Assembly: GCF_019925205.1 (NCBI RefSeq)
Contig: NC_083564.1
Span: 14,418,134-14,482,133, forward strand
Length of the DNA: 64,000 bases
Source: Metopolophium dirhodum
Lineage: Eukaryota; Arthropoda; Insecta; Hemiptera; Aphididae
Reading direction: 5' to 3'
Part shown: positions 48,261 to 59,859 of the stretch, piece by piece
Numbering within the stretch: position 1 is the first letter of the stretch
Layout: each line of letters begins with the position of its first letter
Made by a program: the position numbers and the translations under genes
Notes under the pieces: generated by a model
Seen by the model: only the letters and a program-made list of their open reading frames with translations
Databases searched by the model: none
Told to the model about the DNA's origin: nothing

Positions 48261-49900
48261 AAACGGCCCGTCGGTATTTTTAATTTCATATTCCAAAGCG
48301 TAATGTTCAACCAGTGGTGAATTATTTATAAACGTTGAAAGTCTAGACGAGCGGAAGAGTTGTACTCGGCCCGTCCTCCATCTCGCTGATTCAAAGTCAC
48401 AACTGTATACCTAATATAAATATGTACCAACTGTTTAACCATATCATAATTATATGTACAGGTTAGACGACCGTGTTTTTCCGTTTTCTCCGAAAGGATG
48501 ACTGCACGGAGGCCCACCCTGTATGTAACGTATGTATTTATTTCATTCGTTCGATTTGTATCAGCTGCTGACCCAGCGAAGTAGCGGTCACCCCCTCTCC
48601 CCTGAACTTTTTTTAACGATTTGTTTAAGGCCAAGTCTTCACTGTACTTTATGTATCACTCATAAAATATATTCCTACTCCCCTCCCCGCCCAACCCCTT
48701 ACACAAGCTTCAGATCCGCGCAAGTGCCGACCAACGGCACCTAATATTATTAAAGATTGACGTTCAAGACGACTCTATGCTTATTATACCATATTATATT
48801 ACAATAACATAGTGTTATGATTTGTACAACATTTTCGACTATCTCAAGTATAATACCGTATACTCACAATATTCGGATATCCGTGAACAAAACAAAATAA
48901 TGTTTTCCAATGTCCATCGCGATACATTTTAAACCACATAATATCACACCGCAACAAATCCTATAGTTTTATACCTATGAAGGAGTATTATTTATTTTGT
49001 AATCGGGCTTTTGACAAGGCATCGTTGAAGAACCCTAATTTATTATTCATATTATCACCAAATAAAACGACATTATTATCAGAGTGGGTTATTTTGTTTT
49101 CTCGTTTTATTTTTTCCGCCTCCGTCTTGTTAGTTTAATAAAATATAATTAAAAGCAAATATCATAATATACCCACCCGCCGTGCTGCGTCGAGTTTGAT
49201 TTTCATATATTAATAAATTATATTGATCATAACCATCACGTCGTTTCGAACAATCCGGTATAATGCGTGTACTGTTTGGTGCGTTCGACAATATTGAAAT
49301 TATTGTTAAAAGGCTTGTGTGTATACAAGTCGACTTGAGTTCGAACGTATAGGTACGTGCTAATGTACGTGTCGCTGATTTTCAATGACGTAGTTTAGTG
49401 CCGTGTATAATTAATTAATTGAATAACATGCACCAATGGACTGCAAATCTCGTTTTCAAGTGTTCGGCGTTTTACATCATCGTCTTCAGAAATATTATGC
49501 ATTTCATACTTAGGCGCTATTCATCTCGAGTTCGAGTTCACGTATTATTCAGTAATTAGCATCGGAACGTCGACATTGAAAACGGAGCAAAATATATATA
49601 TATATAATATTATAGATAATAGACGTGTATTATACAACGTTCGTGGTGAGTTTTAGCAGAAATATTAAACTTTTACTTAAACTTACACTTGTTGGTATTT
49701 ATTTATTTTACTCCTCTTGCACCATGCCAGTAAAATATAATATTTAAACGTGCTCGAATTCGTAAAGTCAAATATTATATACGAAATATCGCAAAATCCA
49801 ATTATTTCACTGTTGCCGGTTGATTCTTTAATTAGCTTTGAATTCATCTCGATTTATAAAGTTTAAACGTTTACGGTGACCTCTAATTATTTATCGATAT
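48261..49900. other. Non-coding DNA with a GC-richer patch
   Basis: At 48340-48720 overlapping frames exist on both strands (102 and 70 codons) without recognisable motifs. The remainder is A/T-rich with occasional CpG. Confidence 0.4.
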
Positions 49901-50200
49901 ACCTAGTAATGTTATGTCTAATTAAAGCGTTTTCCTCGGTAAGCACGCGCGCCAACTTTTCCCAAGTATATTGAAAACGGTATTAACATGTATCTGAACT
50001 TGCATGTACCTATCCCGCGTGGTTATCAAAAGTTTTCAACAGTTCTCTGAAAATGGCAGCACGTCAGAAAGCTATAGGTACGCGTGGAGGCATGTTATCT
50101 GCAACTCTCTAAAACACACGGTCTATATCCGATTATATGTGTAGGTATAATTATAAATTCGATCGGTATACGAATAATACCACCATGGCAATCCTCTTAC

Positions 50201-50236
50201 CTTCGTTGACTGCTGACTCTGGGTGTTGCTTGTTGC
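50201..50236 (-). promoter_or_regulatory. Possible minus-strand TATA/first-exon/donor arrangement
   Basis: On the minus strand, an A/T run with TATATATAATATAT words (about 50262-50244) is followed by GGACGCAGCAACAAGCAACA, CCCAGAGTCAGCAG and a clean donor AACGAAG|GTAAGAGG at 50200. TATA spacing of 25-35 bases would put a start near 50230. There is no ATG in the presumed exon, so it would be untranslated. Confidence 0.15.
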
Positions 50237-50832
50237 TGCGTCCGTATATATATATTATATCATCTAAATTCACGAGCTAAATGACCACCGCTAATATCGG
50301 GTATGCTAAATGTAGTAATAACTGGTACTGTATACTCCAGGTGAGACTGAGATCTAAAATGGTGATATCAATTTGCGTTTGAGACTTATAACTCGATTGA
50401 ATTTTTAATCTCGTAGCTGAAAACGATATATTTGTGTATTTGACAGCAAAATTCAATAGAGCTTAACGCCTCTGGCTCCACTAACTCGATGGGGATCGTT
50501 CTTATACCTACAATATTTAAATACGTTATGCTTTGTCAGAAAATCAACATACGAGTTGCGGAAAATCATAACTTGCGCGAGTTCAATTTGGAAAAACCCG
50601 CAAAGACATCACAAAGAAATTTTTTTCACATACAATTTGAAATAGTTTCATCATTTTAATAGTTGTATTTTTTATTATTAAAACAGACTGCAGGTCTCTT
50701 TAAGTCACCTTCGAAATAATATTTATTATATTCTCATCACGCGCGACGTGACGTGTAATACATTTCACGTTTAGGAATTCACTTGTGATGATACGTGTAT
50801 AATATTGTCTGAACTATGGTTATATTTTTCAG

Positions 50833-51028
50833 TGTGTGCGCACAGTGCACTCAAAATCCAGATGTAAACGAAAAACCAAAACCGAATACGGCTGTCCGGA
50901 TAATCATCACTCATCATAAATTAATTCAAATGATAAGCCCGTCAGGGATTGATCCGCGTCCGGCGCAGAAACGTGCCGGCGTTTTCGGCTCACGTCCAAT
51001 TACGAAATTTCAGATTATTATTTTATAA
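50833..51028 (+). CDS. Candidate terminal coding exon, unknown protein
   Basis: A splice-acceptor-like TTATATTTTTCAG ends at 50832. The frame then reads VCAQCTQNPDVNEKPKPNTA, later SPSGIDPRPAQKRAGVFGSR, and ends ITKFQIIIL with TAA at 51026-51028. The segment has higher G/C than its flanks and varied codons. An AATAAA at 51117-51122, about 90 bases after the stop, would suit a last exon. No domain is recognised. The first codon would be phase 1, sharing two bases with a previous exon I could not locate. Chance remains possible. Confidence 0.28.
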
Positions 51029-51116
51029 ATATATACAAACAAAATGAATACAATACGACATACATGCGCGTGATACGCGCACGAAATACGTAATCTATAT
51101 ATTGTAGACTCGACGA

Positions 51117-51122
51117 AATAAA
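51117..51122 (+). terminator. Poly-A signal candidate (AATAAA)
   Basis: Canonical AATAAA 89 bases after the stop of the candidate exon at 50833-51028. The hexamer is common in A/T-rich DNA. Confidence 0.2.
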
Positions 51123-51129
51123 AAAAATT

Positions 51130-53460
51130 CCAAACAGTAGCGTAATCGATTTCACATTTAGAGATTAAAAATAAAATACCATATTATTTATTATACGAAG
51201 CCGCGACCTCAAACGTTAGAATGTTTTTATTTATTTTTTTTTTACCCTGCGTTAAAATGACGCGCCGCGTTGTGTATTTCATTTCGAACACCGTTTTTTA
51301 TCCCCGTGCTCGATTGCCGCCGACCAAAGGATGGTAAAAAAATAAAAAAAAACACACACGCTGCACGTCAACTTTTTTCACCCCTTTCTTCTCGGAACCA
51401 CATACCACCGATATTGGACGGGCACGCGGGTAATTTAATATAAACCGCTTGATTGGCTACGTATATATATATGCGCACCGAGCTCTCGTATTTCTATACT
51501 GTTGGGGCTATACTCACACACGCCAACACCACACATATAGACACACGTTCGAAAAAACCCGTTTCGAATACCAAATGTACCATCATTACAATATATATAT
51601 ATATATATTTAAGTATACACATACACACGGTTCGGTTGGTAAGTACATTTCGTTGTGTACGCGACGCTATTGTAAGTTTGTATTTCGATTTATCACGAAA
51701 AAAAATATAAAAATCCGAGAACCCCACGCGTCTTACGAAAACATCTTGTTGTAGGTATACCTCATCCTACTTATTGTGTGTAGGTACGCACGAATATAGT
51801 TTTTTTTCGGATTCCCTATACGTTCGGCTTTTATCCAAAATTTGTCTCGTAGGTAGGCACTATATTATATTCTCCAAATAATATTATAATATGATGATAA
51901 TATTATTATGACGTAGGCGCCAAAGTACGATCAACGATTTTGAGTATTGCGATGTCGACCTGGTTGTACTGCATATACTAAAAAAAAAAATAATTTAACA
52001 GTATAGATAATTATTATATCATTATGTCGAAAAGTATTAACACAGACTATATTTCGTATACATTCATATTATATTACGTCTTTCAAAAAAAAAAAAAAAA
52101 ATATTTTCTTACATAATAAGTAAAATACGAAAATATGGAATATGAAATTTAAAATCTATGTCGTCATTTCAAAAAATTATGATCACAGAGAATACTAAAA
52201 TTATAATTCCGAAAATGTGTTATTGCTTTTCGTCATAACAACGAATGTTTACCGTATAGTTAATGTAACCACCCTGTTCATGTAATATATCGATACGCAC
52301 GCCGCTCCATCGGAGTTTAATAATCGTAATATTATATTTCAGCACGAGAAATATTGTATGGACATTTAAATTAAAATTTTTTTTTTCCAAACTGTATATA
52401 CGCAAATGCAAATAACGTGTACAGTGCATTAATCATGGCTGTTTTGATGGTTCGTGTACCTACCTGTTATATATTATATTATGTTGTACAGAAATCATTT
52501 GTTCGTTATTATTCGTGTCTGTGTGACTTTATGTTGTTAATTTATTGATATACGAAAAACATGTTCGCGGTATAGTTATGCGTAGTCACACGTTTCCAAC
52601 ACCGACAATTGTTTTCAATTTTGACATTAATATTTTAGACATTTCGTTGACACGTCATGTAAGGTATACCGGGTGTTCAGCTGCTGAGAAATTATGATAA
52701 ACAAGAGAAAATTATTATTTTTAAATTCGTATTGGTATTCCATTAGTGTTTATTTTCGTGTCCCGGTGTCAGATGATCGACGTGTTTGTACAATAGGTTT
52801 TTATAACGCGAGACGAGACTAACGAATAACTAAATGCAGCTTATAATAACTCTGCTGAAAATTTTAAAATAATACACATTTCACAATATTGTTATTTAAG
52901 TGTCATAACTATTAACTTATGAGTTTATATTTTCATAGAACATAAACTAGAATAATAGTTATTATAAAACAATACATTTCGAATGGAACCATAGTGTTGG
53001 TATAACTGTAATCTTAAAGTGATACCTATTAAATTAAATTTTAAACGATGTCACCAATGAATTATTTTAGTTCCACAGTTTTTCTATCGGGGAGGAATTA
53101 TATGAGATTGTGTTTCCAGAAAGATCCGTTTACGGTATATATTCCGTTTGAAATACGGAGAACAGATTTTCATTTCAAAATAATATCTATAATTTACTGT
53201 CATCTAAATTAAAATTGCAAGTACCACCATTTTATATCGTTAAAATGATAATTCATAATATAATGCAAACGAACAAATTATATTAGTAGGTATATATTGT
53301 ATTATCATAATGGGTGAAAAATAAACGTTGGGCCACCCACTCCCGTAATAAATTATACTATACGGTTGATTTTTCTTAACACAGTATAATATAGGTTCCA
53401 CAACAAACGACAAACCTTAGAAAATTGATTTCGTTCGCTTTAAAATGCTTAAAGGATGTC
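51130..53460. other. Mixed-composition non-coding DNA
   Basis: A CpG-richer patch at 51185-51440 and TA/CA microsatellites at 51585-51630 are present. A single end-like TATACCGGGTGTTCAGCTG at 52667 recalls mariner-type termini but has no partner. No gene is seen. Confidence 0.4.
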
Positions 53461-53466
53461 AGCGCT

Positions 53467-53815
53467 CATTTGTTTTCACTATACAATTCACGAATAACGT
53501 AGACAATTTACGTTCATTAGGACCTATTTTGTGTTGTTAAATAGTTTAATATTAGAGTGGGTATGGTCATATGATCAAACTTAAAGTTGAAAGCATTATC
53601 TGTGTTTGTACGTGGGATTTTTCGAGATATATACAAGAATGTTTAAATTTGTATTATTTTATATGGCTTATAAATTGCATAAAAATTGGAGCATCATACA
53701 GACATTTAAAGTAAATTCACAGATAACGTCCTTAACTTTAAGTTCGAAAATACTATATAAATTCCTTCTAATAGTATGTAAAGCTATCTGAACGCAAATT
53801 TGCTGTATGGATCAG
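53467..53815. repeat. Second copy of the inverted-repeat family
   Basis: CATTTGTTTTCAC...GACAATTTACGTTCATTAGG on the left and, reverse-complemented, CAGCAAATTTGCGTTCAG on the right (ending near 53810) match the arms of 43421-43804 and the 29330 fragment. It is decayed, with no target duplication identified. Confidence 0.4.
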
Positions 53816-54160
53816 AATAAAAAAAATAAATAGAGCGTTGACTCCCACGTACTATTTCGAGTTAAGTATAATTTTTGAAAATTTATTATTTAACGGGTTT
53901 GAAATTGTTAACATTTTTTGTAAAAACACAAAATATGTTACGATTGTTTATTATCAGAAAAATAATAATTACCAAGAAAATATAGTTTTAAAGTGTAATT
54001 AAACCCTCTCTCATTTACCTACATTATATTATTATACATTTTATCGTACAGAGAACATGCGCTACATTATTCTGGTAGACTTATTTTACTTATTAGTTAT
54101 TTCCATCGAACTCGTAACTTTCGTACTTACGAGTGGCGCAACACATATACATGTTTCCAG
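53816..54160. other. AT-rich non-coding DNA
   Basis: Nothing is recognised before the candidate exon at 54161. Confidence 0.4.
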
Positions 54161-54234
54161 TCTTTGCGTTATTATATCCGACACGAAAAATGGCAAAGTT
54201 ATCTTCCGTGTTCTTTCAGAGTTGTTAGTCCCCG
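54161..54234 (+). CDS. Candidate internal exon, unknown protein
   Basis: This 74-base segment has an acceptor-like ATACATGTTTCCAG before it and a good donor CCCG|GTGAGC after it. Two of three frames are open: one reads SLRYYIRHEKWQSYLPCSFR, the other LCVIISDTKNGKVIFRVLSE. Both look protein-like, so the frame is undecided. The sequence is less A/T-rich than its flanks. No family is recognised. Confidence 0.2.
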
Positions 54235-54259
54235 GTGAGCATCAGCTGCTTCTATAAAC

Positions 54260-55050
54260 AATAAACATAATAATATATGATAGTTATTGCAGAAAGAGAA
54301 CATCTTCTAAACGTTTTCGCGTGTCCCTGTGTTTTTTCTCCGAATAACTCAATTTTGAAGAAACTTTCAAAATAATCTACCCACGTCTGTTTTTTGTAAT
54401 CACAACAATAGTTACGTCTTCTATGTGGGTGCTTTATAAAATATAATATTCGACTGTTTCCGCGAAAGTGTTCAACGACTTCCCCACCACACCGTCAATA
54501 ATATATAATAATAGTATTGTGTAACATGTCAGTGTATAATAATATTATATAATAAATACGTATGGTAAGTTTAACGCCGCGAACTCACGGCACTAGCAAT
54601 CTATATTCGATAAGTATAAAATACGAATACACCTCACTCACAGTACGCTGCCACAATATATTATAGATAAGTCATTTCTTTGGACAAAAGAGTTCTACTA
54701 ATAATATAGTGATATCTAGTGTTTGGTGTTACTGGTTGTTGTGTTTTCTATGTCATTGGTCATATTATATAGTTACGCCGTGCACACTGCACACTGCACA
54801 GTAAAGCCCAAAAACTGGAAAGCAAAAATAATATGACAACGAAAAAACGAAACGATGCGTACTAGTTGCCTCCCCAAATATATAATGAATTGCTTCCATC
54901 CTTATCGTAAATAAAAAGGTTAATATACATTATATTACATTATAATAATTATAGTTGAGTCCGATGATAGGTAGCTCATAACTATGTACCAGAAAGTAGT
55001 GGTTCACAAACTTCACTAACATATACCACGTGAATAAATGCATTTATATA
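54260..55050. other. AT-rich non-coding DNA
   Basis: No gene or repeat boundary is recognised. A short CACTGCACACTGCACAG tandem lies near 54784. Confidence 0.45.
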
Positions 55051-55858
55051 TATGTCCCATCCACTTAGTGAAATAGCTCATTTCATGAAGTGGATGTCCA
55101 CTTCATGAAATGTATCCATTTAGTGAAAATAACATTTTGGCTATATGGACAATTTTTCATGAAGTGGATGAAATTCATTTTATCCACATTCTGTAATATT
55201 ACTATTACATTGTATAATATGATAATAATATAATATGACCTTAAATAATGAAACATAAAAATTAAATTTAAAGTTTTCTTAAACTTTATTTTATAGTTTA
55301 TTATTTATTTTTACATGGTTCCGAGTTATGGCAACGACTATTGCACAACATATTTTTTATTTTTTTTTAACAGGCACATCTTGATGTTTTTTGATGTTCT
55401 TGATACACTAACCTAGTGCAAATCGTATAATTACCCAATACTAAAAATACTCGTATATAAGAGACTGTTAAAGTCACAACAGGTGGACAAGAGTTGTCTT
55501 CGTGTTCATGTAAATCGAAAAGTCCATGTCAAACATCAAGATGTGCCTGTTTTAAAAAAAAAAATATTGTGCCATAACTCTGAACCATGTAAAAATAAAT
55601 AATAAAATATAAAATAAAGTTTAAGAAAACGTTTAATTTAATTTTTATGTTTCATTATTTAAGATTATATTATATTATTATCATATTATACAATATAATA
55701 GTAATATTACAGAATGTGGATAAAATTAATTTCATCCACTTCATGAAAAATTGTCCATATAGTGTAGTAAAATGTCATTTTAACTAAATGGATACATATC
55801 ATGAAGTGGACATCCATTTCATGAAATGAGCAATTTCACCAAGCGGATGCGACGTATA
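55051..55858. mobile_element. Long foldback (inverted-repeat) element
   Basis: Two arms of about 330-340 bases (55051-55390 and 55532-55858) are near-perfect inverted copies around a spacer of about 140 bases. Shared words include CCACTTCATGAAATG, ATGGACAATTTTTCATGAAG, TAATGAAACATAAAAATTAA and AACAGGCACATCTTGATGTT. The outer parts contain repeated ATGAAGTGGATGTCC units. TA dinucleotides lie at both outer limits. No coding frame is present. It would form a very long hairpin RNA if transcribed. The class is unknown: foldback or MITE. Confidence 0.85.
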
Positions 55859-57750
55859 CATAATATATTTAAAAATAAGTTTACAGTTATTACAATAATA
55901 TAATTTAATATAAAAAAAAATCAAAAAAATAAAATCACTTAATAATTTGTAACGATAAAATCGAACAAGTACAGGACCGTTAGAAATCAACTAACACTAT
56001 TCTTTCACTTATGATAGCACACACGGCCTCGACACGATCTCGATATTTCATTATTGTAGTCTTGTGCGGGTACATGATATTTGAATTTTTTAGGAACCAC
56101 TTATATATGTATCGCCTGCCTATTGGGGGGGGGGGGGGGGCAACTAGTACTAGACGATTTTCGTTTACAATTATATTTTGGGTACTCAGAGAGGTAATTC
56201 GTACACAAATTATAGACCTATTTCACTTCGAGGGGGGGGACTAAAGTATGCCCCCTGACGGTGTATATAACTATAGGTACAATTTGTTCGTTGATCATTT
56301 ATGAGTATTGAATTTTATACACTCCAATGGTAAGAAATTCTAGTAACTAGTTAATAAGCTTTATCTGATTTCTTTTAATTATAAATATAAAAAAAATACC
56401 TTATAAGAATAGTTAATACAAATATAATAACTGGGGCATGAAGGTTATAAAAGTTAATAGTGATAAAATATGCAAAAATATATTAAGATAAATAAACATT
56501 AGTAATTATAATTAGTTTTTTAATAATAGTAGGTATATTAGTTTATTAAAAATGTGTTTTTATATTAGAAATCACTTAATGTGGTGTAAAACTGTTTGAA
56601 GTTTTGTTATAGTGGAAAAATTGGGGTTTTTGCTATACTTTCCACAAATCTTTATAAAAATAAAACATATCGTAAGCGATTAAGTACAGAAGAAAATCAT
56701 TGGTACAATGGTAGGTACCTAGAAAAAGAAAATATTTCTGAACTTGGTCTACAATGTGAATTGAGAGCATAGATATAGACGAATATGCTTGTCCTACAGC
56801 TTCCGAGCCCTGAATAAAAGAATATAACTTGCGCGAGTCAAAAAACCGAGACATATAATATTATCAATAATGCAGACAGCCTAATATATTGACGAGGAAA
56901 TTTTTAGCAATAATATAATAATAATATTATCGCATAAAGTCGACGTATTAAGTTGTATAAAATGTCCACACAGGTATAATATGTATCATATAGGTAGGTT
57001 GTGAATTCATCGAACACACAATTTGTTCTGTCTTTTGCTCGGTACTTATACCTAGTTACTTTTGTACAAATCACTTTTATAATATAATTTTGTAAATGTA
57101 ATATACCCACTCGAATATACGTACGTTCAACTTTCATTTTACTCGTAGGTCGGTAATTTTGTAAAAGTTATACAAAAGAATTTAAGAATATCTTATATGC
57201 AACTACGATGAATAAAATATACATTTGCACGGTGCACATAATATACTTACCGTACGAGGTGCGATGTTTATTCTGAAACACATTATACTATTATTATAAC
57301 GTGTGTAATGTTATACTCACATGTATATGTATAATAACCTAACTTACAAATATTATGTTAATTATATTATGCTAGACTAATTAATAAAATGCTTCAAATA
57401 AATTCATTAATTTTTTGCCCTCGTGCCTCGTATGAACAATATTTAAACTTATTAGGTAGTTATAATATTATGTATATGTATTTTGAGATTGCTCAAATAT
57501 TTTACTCATGCAAACTTAGTAATTTAACTTGAAGGCAGCTGGTAATAATAATATATTCCATATTATTAAACTTACTCGTTTACGTTTGAATCGCTTTTCG
57601 TATACAATTTCAGCAACGGTATATCAATATTGGTAATACATAATAATAATATTACTATCAATAATGTTTCGATAATATTTATGGATACCTGCTTATCATA
57701 AAAATATAATGTTTCAATTTCCTACTAAATATTTTAATATTTATATTTTA
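55859..57750. other. AT-rich non-coding DNA with poly-G run
   Basis: A run of sixteen G lies at about 56126-56141, with a shorter one near 56232. Short frames on both strands show no motifs. Confidence 0.45.
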
Positions 57751-57759
57751 TTATTTTAG

Positions 57760-57818
57760 AACCTGAGTGGAATTGGTTTTACAATATTATAAGAACCGGA
57801 TCAATACGTTTAAAATAG
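57760..57818 (+). CDS. Possible short terminal exon (weak)
   Basis: After TTTTATTATTTTAG the frame in phase 2 reads PEWNWFYNIIRTGSIRLK and stops at TAG 57816-57818. The two Trp codons are unusual in random A/T-rich sequence, but 18 codons is too short to be persuasive. Confidence 0.12.
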
Positions 57819-58821
57819 CCATTTTATTGATTAGTAAGTATAGACACAGACGTTAATTTAAACAGGTAATTGGTCCGAGTTCTCTGTAGGTTGTAGTCTT
57901 AAAGTAAATTGCCAACATCTACCGTAAAATCCTCAAAGATTATCTAACCTTCTTGTTGTGATGAAAATGATACAAAATGTTTATTGAGAATAAAACCATC
58001 TTTGTCTTACAAAATATTACAACGTGAAATAAATAAATGTTATGTTCAAACTACAAGAAACCGATATTATACGTACATTTTTAATATGAATATTATCTTT
58101 CGGTAAAATTATTAATTTTAATTTTAGGCTAGTGACAATTTATTATACGAGTTAAATTAATATCACGGTTTTTTGGTTATAAAATATTGTAACCGTTTCA
58201 AATATTATTTTTATCACAAATGTTTGGCAAATAACGACTAAATCATTACATAATATATTTGAAATAACTTTTCACACTTTTATGTATATAGGTATAGCTA
58301 CAACAGTGCCGTGCTCCGGTCAGAACCGTTTATTCAAATGCAATTATAAAAGTGGCTTTTAATATTGTAATAATACAATAATATGATAACACACTGACAC
58401 TAAACTGGTCCGCCAAGAACATTGTTAGTAATTTTTTTCCTGTGCAAGACGTGCAGTTGAAATCGTTTAAACGTGATGATTCTCTAAATGAAATCAAATA
58501 ACTCTACACTTATTATGCCTAACCTACCAATTACCATACTTTTCTTACTTATAGATTGTTTGCAGGGGTTTTTTTACCTTAATCACCGATGTCGATAAAA
58601 GTAGGCTCAGAGCCAAAAATCACTATCTTAAAATATCAAATTGTTTTAAACTTCAAACTTTATCGCATTATCTTATTTCTTTATTCATGATTTGTAATGA
58701 TTGTCAAATCTTAAAATTAAAAAAAGTTGTTCCGCGTGTTAAGATTTGTAATTTGGGTCTGTTATGAAACGTGAAACAGCGATAATATAAAAAATGTTAG
58801 ATAAAGATTACATTTTTACAG
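57819..58821. other. AT-rich non-coding DNA
   Basis: Nothing is recognised. Confidence 0.5.
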
Positions 58822-58917
58822 ATTGAACCTTTCGATTGTGAATATACCATTTTCACTAAGATCTTTTTTGTTCTAAATAAAAATATGTTTCCTAAGCAAA
58901 ATTCGCATGTGACGTGA
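58822..58917 (+). CDS. Possible terminal exon (weak)
   Basis: An acceptor-like GATTACATTTTTACAG precedes an open frame of 31 codons (IEPFDCEYTIFTKIF ... MFPKQNSHVT) ending at TGA 58915-58917. Composition is mixed; no domain is recognised. Confidence 0.12.
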   Translation: MEPFDCEYTIFTKIFFVLNKNMFPKQNSHVT

Positions 58918-59533
58918 TGTTAAGGCTTAAATAATTTGATGGGAGTATTATTCATAGCACAAATGTACAATAATTAATAATATTATTATTGTACATGTTT
59001 GACACAATGTATTATATAAGTAGTTCGTCTTGTTGATTAATAATAAAGTATTTTATCGGGTAGATAGAACCTGTCAGTTTTAACACAATAGATTAGCACC
59101 GAGAGGTATTATTTAAAATTTACATCACTAATAAATAACAATTTTTCGTAATAGTTGTTTGTGAGCTTGAATTATAGAGAATTGATAAAAAATGTATATG
59201 TGTATGAAAATGGATTTTTAACAAAATCAACAAGTTGGCACTTTTTCGTTCTGAGCACACAAATTATTAAAATATTATTTTCAATAACGATACGTCATTT
59301 TTTTAGGAAAGTTACGTTTTTGTCGTATCATTCTTATGGGTACATCGTTTTACTTTAAAATAATATAATATATCGAGAATCAGTTTGAACCCATATGAGG
59401 GTACGCATAATATTATTAAATTAAATATCTCAATATCCCTAATATACCATGTTACAATAAATTACAATAAAACTTCATATGGACGTTAAAGTTATATTAT
59501 ATTATATACATAATATGTATACATTGTATATAT
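58918..59533. other. AT-rich non-coding DNA
   Basis: Nothing is recognised except short A/T palindromes such as AATAATATTATTATTG near 58975. Confidence 0.5.
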
Positions 59534-59549
59534 TTTATTATTATTTATT
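59534..59549 (-). terminator. Poly-A signal candidates (two AATAAA)
   Basis: On the minus strand AATAAA occurs at 59549-59544 and 59539-59534. These are 77 and 87 bases after the stop of the candidate exon at 59626-59752. Confidence 0.2.
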
Positions 59550-59625
59550 ATATGTATTGGATGATAAAATGGATGCATATTAGTTATTACATATATATAT
59601 ATATAATATATCGATTATTAGTTGT

Positions 59626-59752
59626 CTAAGCGGTTGTTGGTCTCCTAGGAAGACGTTTGGAGGTAGGCGTGGTTTTAGGCTTGGTTTGGTGGTTTTTAGC
59701 AGAGTTTGAAGTGGACGTCTCCTTCGATTTCATCTCGTCTGTCGTGGAAGTT
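59626..59752 (-). CDS. Candidate last coding exon, Ser/Thr/Lys-rich C terminus
   Basis: On the minus strand, after AAATAAATTTTAAG (ending at 59753), the frame reads TSTTDEMKSKETSTSNSAKN, then QTKPKTTPTSKRLPRRPTTA, and stops with TAG at 59628-59626. Codons are varied and G/C-richer than the flanks. The product is a basic, low-complexity tail of the kind found at the C terminus of nuclear or structural proteins. Poly-A signals follow within 90 bases. The acceptor is A/T-rich with a poor pyrimidine tract. No family is recognised, and the upstream exon was not found. Confidence 0.28.
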
Positions 59753-59859
59753 CTTAAAATTTATTTTTAATCCCAATTTCGATTGCCGCCAATTGGTAGG
59801 GTAACTAAAACGAGCTTTTATAGTGCTATTCCCCGGGAATTCATTTTAAAGAGTTGGTT

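Noticed and set aside
48326..48744. 102-codon minus and 70-codon plus frames
   Set aside because: Overlapping frames on opposite strands without motifs; the GC-rich composition alone keeps them open.
51449..51754. Overlapping frames of 77-101 codons on both strands
   Set aside because: They run through TA and CA microsatellites and encode Tyr/Ile/His low complexity.
55799..55990. Minus-strand 63-codon frame
   Set aside because: It lies partly in the right arm of the foldback element and is A/T-driven.
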